A stretch of DNA of 64,000 nucleotides from ASV31 sp965229765 (GTDB lineage Bacteria; Pseudomonadota; Alphaproteobacteria; Rhodobacterales; Rhodobacteraceae), in the NCBI GenBank assembly GCA_965229765.1, contig CBDDJT010000003.1:310001-374000 (forward strand), written 5' to 3'. Position 1 is the first letter of the stretch, and each line of letters begins with the position of its first letter. The notes beneath the pieces are model-generated. The model was not told where the DNA came from. It was given only the letters and a program-made list of their open reading frames with translations, and ran no database searches. A program made the position numbers and the translations under genes. Below are positions 51,423-62,045 of this stretch, in pieces.

Positions 51423-52193
51423 ATGCCACAGGAACGCGACACCCCCCTTCTGCAACCCGGTGACATCGCGCTTGCGCTGGCGCTTCTGACCCGGCTGCCG
51501 GTGCGTCTGTCACACGGGGCGAGCGTGCGCGGAGGCGCCGCCGCCTGGGCCTGGCCGCTTGCCGGTGCGCTGGTCGGCGCTCTTGCGGCGCTTGCCGGCA
51601 GCGTCGCCCTGGCTCTGGGCCTGCCAACCGGCGTTGTTGCGGGCCTTGTGCTGGCAGCGGGCATCCTGCTGACCGGTGCCCTGCACGAAGACGGGCTGGC
51701 CGATTGCGCGGACGGCTTCTGGGGAGGATGGGACCGGGCACGGCGGCTGGAGATCATGAAGGACAGCCACATCGGCAGCTACGGCGTGCTGGCGCTGGGC
51801 CTGTCGCTGATCCTGCGCTGGTCCGCGCTCTCGACGCTGATCGCGGCGGGGCATCTCTGGGGGCCGGTCATCGCCGCCGCGGCGCTGTCGCGCGCGCCCA
51901 TGGCAGCCGTGATGCACGCCCTGCCCAACGCCCGGGGCAGCGGGCTGTCGCAATCCACCGGCCGCCCGGCTCAGGACACCGGGCTTCTGGGCGCGGCGGT
52001 CGCTCTTGGCGTCGGTCTGCTGGCCACGGGCGGCGCGGCACTGGCGGCCATGCTGGGCGTGGCACTGGCCGGGCTGGCCATTGCCGCGGTCGCCCGCGCC
52101 CGCATCGGCGGGCAGACCGGCGATGTCCTGGGCGCAACGCAGCAACTGGCAGAGATCGCCGGGCTGGCGGCGCTGGCCGCGGTCATGACCTGA
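51423..52193 (+). CDS. cobS: adenosylcobinamide-GDP ribazoletransferase (cobalamin synthase)
   Basis: A 256-residue polytopic membrane enzyme that joins alpha-ribazole to adenosylcobinamide-GDP, the last step of the nucleotide loop. The signature GALHEDGLADCADGFWGG with its acidic residues, followed by RLEIMKDSHIGSYGVLALG, is intact. Further hydrophobic helices run to the end, with ARIGGQTGDVLGATQQLAE near the C-terminus. It is divergent from cobT, so both nucleotide-loop steps share one promoter region. Both eutBC and the MttB-like gene in this window belong to cobalamin-using families. Confidence 0.96.
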   Translation: MPQERDTPLLQPGDIALALALLTRLPVRLSHGASVRGGAAAWAWPLAGALVGALAALAGSVALALGLPTGVVAGLVLAAGILLTGALHEDGLADCADGFWGGWDRARRLEIMKDSHIGSYGVLALGLSLILRWSALSTLIAAGHLWGPVIAAAALSRAPMAAVMHALPNARGSGLSQSTGRPAQDTGLLGAAVALGVGLLATGGAALAAMLGVALAGLAIAAVARARIGGQTGDVLGATQQLAEIAGLAALAAVMT

Positions 52194-52198
52194 CATGC

Positions 52199-52230
52199 AA
52201 AAAGCGCCGCCCCGGCAACGGGACGGCGGC
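52199..52230 (-). terminator. intrinsic terminator of carD
   Basis: Read on the minus strand: a GC-rich stem (GCCGCCGTCCCG pairing with CGGGGCGGCGC, one mismatch or bulge), loop TTGC, then TTTTTG. It lies 25 bases after the carD stop and directly after the cobS stop on the other strand. Confidence 0.8.
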
Positions 52231-52254
52231 CTGTTTCCGCTGGCAGTTTGCGCC

Positions 52255-52764
52255 TCAGGCGGCGCGCGACACCAGGACGTCTCCGACCTGCTTTTGCGCC
52301 GACACCTCATCCGAACCGCTGACAGCCGCGACCTCCCGCGTCAGACGTTCCAGCGCGGCCTCGTACAGCTGACGCTCGGAATAGCTTTGTTCGCGCTGTT
52401 CGTCGGTGCGGTGCAGGTCGCGGACCACCTCGGCAATGGCAATCAGGTCGCCAGAGTTGATCTTCTGTTCGTATTCCTGCGCCCGGCGCGACCACATCGC
52501 CTTTTTCACCCGGGCCTTGCCCTTGAGCGTGGTCATCGCCTTGGACACGACATCCGGCGTCGAGAGCGAGCGCATCCCCACCTCCACCGCCTTGTTCGTC
52601 GGCACGCGCAGCGTCATCTTGTCCTTCTCGAACGAGATGACGAAAAGTTCCAGCTTGATGCCGGCGATCTCCTGTTCCTCGATCGAAACGATCTTGCCCA
52701 CGCCGTGTGCGGGGTAGACGACGAATTCGTTCGGGCGGAATTCCGGCTTCTTGGTCTTGCTCAT
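52255..52764 (-). CDS. carD: CarD/CdnL-family RNA polymerase-binding transcription factor
   Basis: A 169-residue protein. The N-terminal CarD/TRCF RNA-polymerase-interaction Tudor-like domain is FRPNEFVVYPAHGVGKIVSI then ELFVISFEKDKMTLRVPTNK. The C-terminal helical DNA-binding domain is KARVKKAMWSRRAQEYEQKI ... GDLIAIAEVVRDLHR. CarD binds the RNA polymerase beta subunit and stabilises open complexes, notably at rRNA promoters; it is widespread in alphaproteobacteria. A leader of about 150 bases and a recognisable promoter lie upstream. Confidence 0.95.
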   Translation of the reverse strand: MSKTKKPEFRPNEFVVYPAHGVGKIVSIEEQEIAGIKLELFVISFEKDKMTLRVPTNKAVEVGMRSLSTPDVVSKAMTTLKGKARVKKAMWSRRAQEYEQKINSGDLIAIAEVVRDLHRTDEQREQSYSERQLYEAALERLTREVAAVSGSDEVSAQKQVGDVLVSRAA

Positions 52765-52915
52765 GTAACTTCCTCGAAAGGGGCCCCATCAGAGGCGACA
52801 AGACCCCACGGGGGAAAACGGATCCCCCGGTCTATGGGAATTTTGTCGCTAATCTTTCCGACCGCAGGGGCAGCTCCCTGGGGCAGGCATCAGGTTTCCA
52901 GCATTGTGTAACGCT

Positions 52916-52943
52916 TATATAGCAAAAAAACGGGGCATTTCAA
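52916..52943 (-). promoter_or_regulatory. probable sigma-70 promoter of carD
   Basis: On the minus strand: TTGAAA (52938-52943), a 16-base spacer, and TATATA (52916-52921). It lies in a 299-base gap that is AT-richer than its surroundings and gives a leader of roughly 145 bases before the carD ATG at 52764. Confidence 0.6.
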
Positions 52944-53063
52944 AGCACCCTGCTGTTCGGGGGGCCAAAGTCCCTTTGTTTTCAGGCCGTTTTGCCAAAT
53001 TGTGCGCGTTGTCCGGCCGTCCATGCACCGGTCAAGGGTGCTGTCCTACCGAATCGGGGGGCG

Positions 53064-53402
53064 TCAGCCGCCCTCGCCGGGGGCCTCGGAAAAATACTTC
53101 TCCAGCTTGCCGTCCTCGCCGTCGTGCTTCTCGGCGTCGGGCAGCGGGTCCTTCTTGGTGATGATGACCGGCCAGAGTTCCGAATACTTGCGATTGAACT
53201 CGACCCATTTTTCCATGTCGGGCTCTGTATCGGGGCGAATCGCGTCAGCGGGGCACTCGGGCTCGCACACGCCGCAGTCGATGCATTCGTCGGGATGGAT
53301 CACCAGCATGTTCTCGCCCTCGTAGAAACAATCCACGGGGCACACCTCGACACAGTCGGTGTACTTGCAGTTGATACAATTGTCGTTGACGATATAGGTC
53401 AT
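53064..53402 (-). CDS. fdxA: 7Fe-8S ferredoxin
   Basis: A 112-residue ferredoxin of the Azotobacter FdI/FdxA type. The cysteines are exactly placed: C9, C12, C17, C21 and C25 in the first half, and C40, C43, C46, C50 followed by Pro for the [4Fe-4S] site. This spacing gives one [3Fe-4S] and one [4Fe-4S] cluster. The extended C-terminus (KWVEFNRKYSELWPVIITKK) is also typical. It is an electron carrier. It sits in the block carD - fdxA - S4 - helicase, all on the minus strand. Confidence 0.96.
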   Translation of the reverse strand: MTYIVNDNCINCKYTDCVEVCPVDCFYEGENMLVIHPDECIDCGVCEPECPADAIRPDTEPDMEKWVEFNRKYSELWPVIITKKDPLPDAEKHDGEDGKLEKYFSEAPGEGG

Positions 53403-53451
53403 CGGGCCATCCTGCGCGGTATCGCAAACGGTGCTAAATCAGCCGCGCCGA

Positions 53452-53829
53452 TCATTCAAGCGCCGATCCCCTTGCCTGCGACAGCTTTCGGCGGTCCTTT
53501 CCCGTGGGACGCCCGCCACCGTCAAAGCGGGGCGCGGCCGGGGTGTTGTCCTCTGGCGGGGAAAGATCGTCGTAAAGCGCCTGCGCCTCGGGCGCGGGGC
53601 CGCGCCGTTCGGCAAGCCCAAGGATGCGCACAACGCGGATGCGCCGGCCCTGCGGAAACGTCAGCGTGTCGCCGGTCCCCACCGCCTGGGCGGGTTTCGA
53701 CACCTTCTGCCCGTTCACACGAACATGCCCGCCCGCCACGATCTCTGTCGCGCGGCCGCGCGTCTTGAAAAAGCGCGCGTGCCACAGCCATTTGTCCAGC
53801 CGCATGGTCTGGCGCGGGGCGTCGGACAA
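53452..53829 (-). CDS. S4-domain RNA-binding protein (Hsp15-like)
   Basis: A 125-residue protein. The S4 domain takes up residues 9-70 (MRLDKWLWHARFFKTRGRAT, then GHVRVNGQKVSKPAQAVGTG) and matches the heat-shock Hsp15 group, which recycles 50S subunits carrying stalled nascent chains. The C-terminal tail is basic and disordered (GRPTGKDRRKLSQ). It begins one base after the helicase stop and is almost certainly co-transcribed with it. The two RNA-related genes are a common pair in this group of bacteria. Confidence 0.92.
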   Translation of the reverse strand: MSDAPRQTMRLDKWLWHARFFKTRGRATEIVAGGHVRVNGQKVSKPAQAVGTGDTLTFPQGRRIRVVRILGLAERRGPAPEAQALYDDLSPPEDNTPAAPRFDGGGRPTGKDRRKLSQARGSALE

Positions 53830-53830
53830 C

Positions 53831-56791
<2,961 letters not shown>

Positions 56792-56812
56792 CGCCCTGCC
56801 CTTTTTGCCGGA

Positions 56813-57370
56813 TCAGAGAGCGGTGCCCTCTGTCTCTTTTTCGAGCCTTTCGATGGCGTCTTCTAGTTGCGGAATGTGTGGATGTATAGCTTGCACCTGC
56901 CGCCATGCCTCAAGCGCCAGTGCCGGTTGATCCAGTTCCGTCAGGATGATGGCAAGCCCCGACAGCGCCCCGAAATGGCGCGGGTTCAGCACCAGCACCC
57001 GCTGGATATCGGCCAGCGACAGCCCCAGTTCTCCGATCTGGTAGAAGACCGTGGCGCGGGTGTTCCAGCCTTCGGCAAAATCGGGCGCGTGATCGGTAAG
57101 CGCCGTCAGATGCTCGATCGCGATGGCGAACTGCTCGTCCTCCATCGCCTTGCGCGCCCGCTCCAGCAACAGGTCCATCGACGGAGAACCCGATTTCGAC
57201 CACTCTGCCGTGATCTGACGTTCCAGTGTCTGCCACTCGGCGGTGTCGGGATTGGCCAGCCGCTCCAGCAGGGTATCGACATCTGCCCCCTGCCCCCAGG
57301 CCGCAGCAGCGGCGAAGGCCGTGAAAATTGCCGCAACGGCAGGTTTGAGCATGTCGGTCAAACGTCGCAT
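56813..57370 (-). CDS. exported TPR-repeat protein, hypothetical
   Basis: A 185-residue protein from ATG 57370 (Met codons at 57388 and 57352 are also possible). A Sec-type N-terminus (MLKPAVAAIFTAFAAAAAWG) is followed by a mature part with tetratricopeptide repeats (AIEHLTALTDHAPDFAEGWN; VFYQIGELGLSLADIQRVLVL; LSGLAIILTELDQPALALEA). It is probably periplasmic. The partner is unknown. It is 21 bases after the helicase start and on the same strand. Confidence 0.85.
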   Translation of the reverse strand: MRRLTDMLKPAVAAIFTAFAAAAAWGQGADVDTLLERLANPDTAEWQTLERQITAEWSKSGSPSMDLLLERARKAMEDEQFAIAIEHLTALTDHAPDFAEGWNTRATVFYQIGELGLSLADIQRVLVLNPRHFGALSGLAIILTELDQPALALEAWRQVQAIHPHIPQLEDAIERLEKETEGTAL

Positions 57371-57436
57371 AAGGCAAGTATAACCCAATACGTCCCGGTG
57401 GCGAGCGCCGGGAGGTCACAATTTGAGGACTGAACG

Positions 57437-57724
57437 ATGAGTGACATGATCGAAGCCGCCGTTGCGGCCATGGCGAAAAAGCTGACCGGAGGTTTCGACG
57501 GAAGCGCAAAGTTCGTGATCGCCGGCGAGGGCGCGATCATGCTGGACAGCGACGGCGTGCGCGCCGCCGACGATCCGGCGGACGTGACACTGACGGCCGA
57601 TGCCGACACCTTCCGCGCGATCCTCGATGGCGATCTGAACCCGACGTCGGCCTTCATGTCGGGCAAGCTGTCGGTTGACGGCGACATGGGCATGGCCATG
57701 CGCCTTGGCTCGGTCCTCGCCTGA
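57437..57724 (+). CDS. SCP2 sterol-carrier-like domain protein
   Basis: A 95-residue protein made only of an SCP2 domain: GFDGSAKFVIAGEGAIMLDS, then DVTLTADADTFRAILDGDLN and a C-terminal GKLSVDGDMGMAMRL, which matches the GxxxxxGD ending of the family. Such domains carry lipids or fatty acyl-CoA. The gene is divergent from the TPR gene and stops one base before the hydrolase ATG, so the two are coupled. Confidence 0.92.
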   Translation: MSDMIEAAVAAMAKKLTGGFDGSAKFVIAGEGAIMLDSDGVRAADDPADVTLTADADTFRAILDGDLNPTSAFMSGKLSVDGDMGMAMRLGSVLA

Positions 57725-57725
57725 C

Positions 57726-58670
57726 ATGACCGAAGCCGCGCCGTTTCACGCCGAGGTGGCGGACGGACCCGCGGGCGGCCATGCCGTCTGGGCCACGGCC
57801 CGCGACGGCGTGCGCCTGCGCGTTGGTCTCTGGCCTGCCGGCGCAGCGCGCGGCACGGTGCTGATCTTTCCCGGCCGCACCGAATACGTCGAAAAATACG
57901 GACGGGCGGCGGGCGACCTGACGCGCCGCGGATATGCCGTGGCGGCGATAGACTGGCGCGGACAGGGGCTGGCGGACCGGCTTCTGCCCCGAACGCCGCT
58001 GCGCGGACATGTGGACCGTTTTTCCGACTACTATCTTGATGCGCGCGCCATGGTCGACGTGGTCCGCGCCGCCGGCCTGCCCGGGCCGCTTCACCTGCTG
58101 GCGCATTCCCTGGGCGGCGGCATCGGCCTTGGCGCGCTGCACAACGGGCTGGAGGTCAGCAGCGCGGTGTTTTCGTCCCCCATGTGGGGGATCGACATGC
58201 ACCGGGCCATGCGCCCGGTGGCATGGACGCTGTCGCACCTCGGGCGCTGGGCCGGACAGGGCCACCGGCTGGTGCCCGGGACCGATCCCGACAGCAGCTA
58301 CGTGATGAGCGCCGGCTTCGAGGGCAACAACCTGACAAGCGACCCCGAGATGTGGGACTACATGCAACGACAGGGCCGCGCCCACCCTGAACTGACGCTG
58401 GGCGGCCCCAGCCTGACATGGCTGGCCGAGGCGCTGTCCCATTGCCGCCGTTTGCGGCGCGGCCCGGCCCCCGCCGTGCCTGCGCTGACATGGCTGGGCA
58501 CGGACGAACAGGTCGTGAACTCCGGCGCCATCGTCTCGCGCATGGCGGACTGGCCCGGCGGGCGGCTGGAACTGATCGAGGGCGCCCGCCACGAACCGAT
58601 GATGGAAACCCCGCCAATCCGCGCGCGGCTGTTCGACGGCAGCGTGGCGCATTTCGACGCCGCCGCCTGA
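57726..58670 (+). CDS. alpha/beta hydrolase (lysophospholipase-like)
   Basis: A 314-residue alpha/beta hydrolase. The elbow is LLAHSLGGGIGLGAL (AHSLGG, Ser nucleophile); IFPGRTEYVEKYGR supplies the oxyanion region, IDWRGQGLADRL is typical of the PldB/monoglyceride lipase group, and GARHEPMME supplies the catalytic His. ATG 57726 is one base after the SCP2 stop. Coupling with a lipid-carrier domain suggests it acts on a lipid or fatty ester. That is an inference. Confidence 0.88.
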   Translation: MTEAAPFHAEVADGPAGGHAVWATARDGVRLRVGLWPAGAARGTVLIFPGRTEYVEKYGRAAGDLTRRGYAVAAIDWRGQGLADRLLPRTPLRGHVDRFSDYYLDARAMVDVVRAAGLPGPLHLLAHSLGGGIGLGALHNGLEVSSAVFSSPMWGIDMHRAMRPVAWTLSHLGRWAGQGHRLVPGTDPDSSYVMSAGFEGNNLTSDPEMWDYMQRQGRAHPELTLGGPSLTWLAEALSHCRRLRRGPAPAVPALTWLGTDEQVVNSGAIVSRMADWPGGRLELIEGARHEPMMETPPIRARLFDGSVAHFDAAA

Positions 58671-58677
58671 GGCCAGG

Positions 58678-59451
58678 TCAGTCCTGCTCGCCCAACCTGT
58701 GGATGCCCTCGGCCGCGACACTGGCCCCGGCCCGCATCCAGCTGTGCTCTGACGCAAGAAAGAACGTCGTCATCCCGTGTCCACGCCAGACCGCCGCACG
58801 CTCGGGCCCTGCCACGAAGCTCATGTAGGCCTTGCCCTGGGCCTTCGCCGCCGCCCCGACGCGCGCCACCGCCGCCTCCAGGTCCGCCGAGGACTGGTCG
58901 CTGTGCCCCATGGCCACCGACAGGTCGGCCGGGCCCAGAAACAGCCCGTCGATGCCGTCCGTCGCCGCGATCGCCTCGATCTCGTCCAGCGCCTCGACAT
59001 CCTCGATCTGGGCAATCACGACCGTCTCGCGTGCCGAACGCTCCAGCAGTTCGGCCATGGGGCGCGTTGCGAATTCCGCCCAGCGCGTCGAACCGGCATA
59101 TCCACGCCCGCCCCGCCCGAACCGCGACCAGCGCGCGACCTCGGCCGCGCGCGCGGCACTGGTGACATGGGGCACAACGATGCCCGCCGCCCCGCTGTCC
59201 AGCGCCTGAAGGATGTCCTGCGGCGTCGCAGCGCCCACACGCACCATCACCGGAAATTCCAGCGCCCGCCCGATCGCAAGGCAGGCATCCATCCGCGCCC
59301 GGTCAAAGGCCGAATGCTCGGCGTCAAGGCACACGAAATCCAGCCCCGACTGGGCCAGCACCTCGACGATTTCGTATGCGGGGGTCTTCTGGAATGTGCC
59401 GGCCAGCAAATCGCCGGTCAGCATCCTTTGGCGGAACCCGTCGATCGGCAT
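58678..59451 (-). CDS. HpcH/HpaI-family class II aldolase
   Basis: A 257-residue TIM-barrel aldolase. Signature pieces: DFVCLDAEHSAFDRARMD, GAAGIVVPHVTSAARAAEVA, RGYAGSTRWAEFATR, TVVIAQIEDVEALDEI (metal-binding Glu), GLFLGPADLSVAMGHSD (second metal ligand Asp). The group cleaves 4-hydroxy-2-oxo acids or 2-keto-3-deoxy sugar acids to pyruvate and an aldehyde. Eight bases separate it from the opposing hydrolase gene. The natural substrate is unknown. Confidence 0.92.
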   Translation of the reverse strand: MPIDGFRQRMLTGDLLAGTFQKTPAYEIVEVLAQSGLDFVCLDAEHSAFDRARMDACLAIGRALEFPVMVRVGAATPQDILQALDSGAAGIVVPHVTSAARAAEVARWSRFGRGGRGYAGSTRWAEFATRPMAELLERSARETVVIAQIEDVEALDEIEAIAATDGIDGLFLGPADLSVAMGHSDQSSADLEAAVARVGAAAKAQGKAYMSFVAGPERAAVWRGHGMTTFFLASEHSWMRAGASVAAEGIHRLGEQD

Positions 59452-59510
59452 GGCATCCTCCCCTTCTGCAAGTGAAGGGTTACGGGTGCAGCCGCCGATT
59501 GCAAGAGCGC

Positions 59511-60236
59511 CTAGATCTCTATCTGTCTGAATGCGTTTCGCAGCGCCTCGGACCAGGCGCGCGACATCTCCTGAAACGCCTCGTCATGAGGTTCGATGCG
59601 GCGCTGTTCGGTGACCCGGCAGGCATCGCGCTCGATCACCGCAAGGTCCAGAGGCATCCCAACGCTGAGGTTCGAGCGCAGGGTCGAATCCATCGAAAGA
59701 AGAACCGCCTTGCGCGCGTCCGACAGCGTGGTCTCCGGCGTCGCTACCCGGTCGAGAATGGGCTTGCCGTACTTGTGCTCGCCGATTTGCAGGAAGGGCG
59801 TGTCGGCGGTAGCCTCTATGAAGTTGCCTTCTGGATAGACAAGGAACATGCGCATCCGCCCGCCGCGCCGCTGGCCCGCCACGATCATCGTGGCGCTGGC
59901 ATTCTCGCCGGACTTGCCCATCTTGCTGGACACGTCCGAGGCCACGTCCGACAGGGTCTTTCCCACGATCTCGGCCACCTGAAGCATGGTCTCTGCATGC
60001 AGGATCGACTTTGCGGGATCCGGCTCTGATTCGCGTGCGGCCTCGTCCAGCCGCGCCAGCGTGGTCTGCGTCACCGAAAGCGACCCGGCCGTCATGATCG
60101 CGATCACCCGATCTCCGGGATCCTCGAAGGTGAACATCTTGCGGTATGTCGCGATGTTGTCGAGCCCGGCGTTGGTGCGCGTGTCCGACAGCAGGACGAT
60201 GCCGGCATCCAGCAAAAGGCCAACACAATATGTCAT
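59511..60236 (-). CDS. Anbu, ancestral-type bacterial proteasome-like peptidase
   Basis: A 241-residue Ntn-hydrolase. It starts MTYCVGLLLDAGIVLLSDTR, so removal of Met exposes Thr2 as the nucleophile; D18 and K33 are placed as in HslV and proteasome beta subunits. GQRRGGRMRMFLVYPEGNFI and a C-terminal helix ending in FRQIEI follow. Known Anbu proteins form open ring-like or helical assemblies, and the gene usually travels with the three genes found directly upstream here (transglutaminase, alpha-E, ATP-grasp). It begins 34 bases after the transglutaminase stop. Its natural substrate is not established. Confidence 0.93.
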   Translation of the reverse strand: MTYCVGLLLDAGIVLLSDTRTNAGLDNIATYRKMFTFEDPGDRVIAIMTAGSLSVTQTTLARLDEAARESEPDPAKSILHAETMLQVAEIVGKTLSDVASDVSSKMGKSGENASATMIVAGQRRGGRMRMFLVYPEGNFIEATADTPFLQIGEHKYGKPILDRVATPETTLSDARKAVLLSMDSTLRSNLSVGMPLDLAVIERDACRVTEQRRIEPHDEAFQEMSRAWSEALRNAFRQIEI

Positions 60237-60270
60237 CGTACCGCCTCCGCCGGCGGACCGTTCCGCCGGA

Positions 60271-61089
60271 TCACTGCTGCACCTGCTCCACCGCCAGCGA
60301 GACGTCAAGCGCCTCTTGCCCCTGCCCCAGCGAAATGCCGCGGATCGGCGCGGCTTCCGCGGCATCCGCGCCAGAGCCAAGCCGGATGTAGCGCTCATCC
60401 GGACAGCAGGCGTTTGCGGGGTCGAACCCCACCCAGCCGAGGTCGGGGATGAAAAGCTCGGCCCATGCATGGCTGGCTTCGGCCATCGCATCGTCGGTGG
60501 CGCTATAGAGATAGCCCGCAACGTATCGCGCGGGGATCTTCCTGCAAAGCGCGGCGGCGATAAGCGCGTGGGCATGGTCCTGACAGACGCCCTTGCCCAA
60601 GGACAGCGCCTCGGCAGCCGTGGTCTGGGCATGGGTCTCGCCGGGGGCATAGGCGATGGCGTCCGAAACCGCGTGGCTCAGCGCGTGCGCGGCCGCCAGC
60701 GCGTCACCCAGCGCGATCCTCTCGACAGCCTTTTCCGCCAGCGCCGCCAAAGCGGCGTCCGGCGTGGTGGCGCGTGACGGGCGCAGGTAGGCCCGCGGCG
60801 GCATCGATTCGCGGTGTCCGCGCAGGACGCCCGCGGTGTCCTCGGTCTCGACGGTGCCGGCCACGTCGATGGCGATCTCTGTCACCGGGCCGCGCACCGT
60901 CAGCGTGTCGACCCAGTCGCCCGCGGCATCGCGGAAGGCCGCGCCGCGCGTGCCGCCCTCGACGGACACGGCCCAGTCGATCACCGTCTGCGACGCGGTG
61001 CGCGCCGGCGTAAGCCGGTGGCTCTGCACCACGCCCCACATGGGTTCGTCAAAGCGATAGATGGTCTGGTGGGTTACGGTCAGCCTCAT
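60271..61089 (-). CDS. transglutaminase-like cysteine protease family protein
   Basis: A 272-residue protein. The catalytic triad is visible: C169 in LGKGVCQDHAHALI, H207 in EASHAWAELFIPDLG, D223 in GFDPANACCPD. The N-terminal beta domain (MRLTVTHQTIYRFDEPMWGV) is typical of the bacterial transglutaminase group of the Anbu operon. It overlaps the alpha-E gene by ATGA. Family members hydrolyse or transfer amide groups; in this context it probably cuts or transfers a small peptide made by the ATP-grasp enzyme. Confidence 0.93.
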   Translation of the reverse strand: MRLTVTHQTIYRFDEPMWGVVQSHRLTPARTASQTVIDWAVSVEGGTRGAAFRDAAGDWVDTLTVRGPVTEIAIDVAGTVETEDTAGVLRGHRESMPPRAYLRPSRATTPDAALAALAEKAVERIALGDALAAAHALSHAVSDAIAYAPGETHAQTTAAEALSLGKGVCQDHAHALIAAALCRKIPARYVAGYLYSATDDAMAEASHAWAELFIPDLGWVGFDPANACCPDERYIRLGSGADAAEAAPIRGISLGQGQEALDVSLAVEQVQQ

Positions 61090-62045
61090 TGCTGGCGCCC
61101 CGTCAGATAGCTTTCGTGAATCGCCCCGGCCAGCGAGGCGGTGGAGTCGATGAAGCGCGACAGGAACTCGTGCAGGCCCTCGTCGAACACCTCTTCGATG
61201 CGTGCGCGCTTCAGTTCGCCGTGCAGGCCCTCTGCCAGCGTCACCGCGGGCGTGGGCCGCCCGTACTCGGCCGCCAGCGCGTTCAGCTGCTCCAGCGCGG
61301 ATCCCGTGCAGGTGATCAGGGACCGCGGGCATTGGGTGTTCAGGACAAGGAACTCGGCGATCTTGGTGGCGGTCACATCGCCGCCATAGGCCCAGTTGAA
61401 CGCCCGGTCGGACGACAGCGCCCGCAGAAGCGTCGTCCACTGGTAGTTGTCCAGCCCCGATCCCACGTAGGACACCGCGGGCAACAACACGTAATACTTC
61501 ACATCCAGAAGCCGCGCGGTGGCGTCGGCCCGTTCCAGCGCATAGCCCAGGAACAGGAAGCGGTAGCCGTCGTTTCGCAACTGCGAGGCCGCAATGGCGC
61601 CGCGCACCAGCGCGGTCGCGCGGACCGTCCAGTCGGTCAGGTCCCGCAACTGAAGCTTCGAGCGTTCGGTGCGCGAAAGCTCCTTCAGCTCCTGGTAGGT
61701 CATGTTCAGCGCATCCCAGACCTGACTGGTCAGCGCCGTGCGCACGATCCGCGCGTTCTCGCGCGCCGCGCGGATGCAGGACGCGATCGACGACGAATTG
61801 TCGGTGTCGAAGAACATGTGGCTTTCGACATTGCGCTGCACCGGGTCGCCGTACTTGGCGGCAAAGGCCCCGGCGGTGCCGCTGGCGCGCAGGATCGATT
61901 CCCACTCGTTGCGAAAGCCGCCGCCGGTGTTGGGCAGAAGCGCGTTATGCGCGCCCACTTCCAGCAGGCGGGCCGTGGTTTCGGCCCGCTCCATGTAGCG
62001 GGCGATCCAGAAGAGGTTTTCTGCGGTCCGGCTCAGCATCGTCAA
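61086..62045 (-). CDS. alpha-E domain protein
   Basis: A 319-residue all-helical protein of the alpha-E family (formerly DUF403): MTMLSRTAENLFWIARYMER at the start, LQLRDLTDWTVRAT, RFLFLGYALERADATARLLD in the middle (a repeat of the first half), and a conserved SLITCTGSALEQLNALAAEYG. The two halves look like an internal duplication. Its biochemical role is unknown; it always occurs with the circularly permuted ATP-grasp protein. It overlaps both neighbours by ATGA. Confidence 0.93.
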   Translation of the reverse strand: MTMLSRTAENLFWIARYMERAETTARLLEVGAHNALLPNTGGGFRNEWESILRASGTAGAFAAKYGDPVQRNVESHMFFDTDNSSSIASCIRAARENARIVRTALTSQVWDALNMTYQELKELSRTERSKLQLRDLTDWTVRATALVRGAIAASQLRNDGYRFLFLGYALERADATARLLDVKYYVLLPAVSYVGSGLDNYQWTTLLRALSSDRAFNWAYGGDVTATKIAEFLVLNTQCPRSLITCTGSALEQLNALAAEYGRPTPAVTLAEGLHGELKRARIEEVFDEGLHEFLSRFIDSTASLAGAIHESYLTGRQQ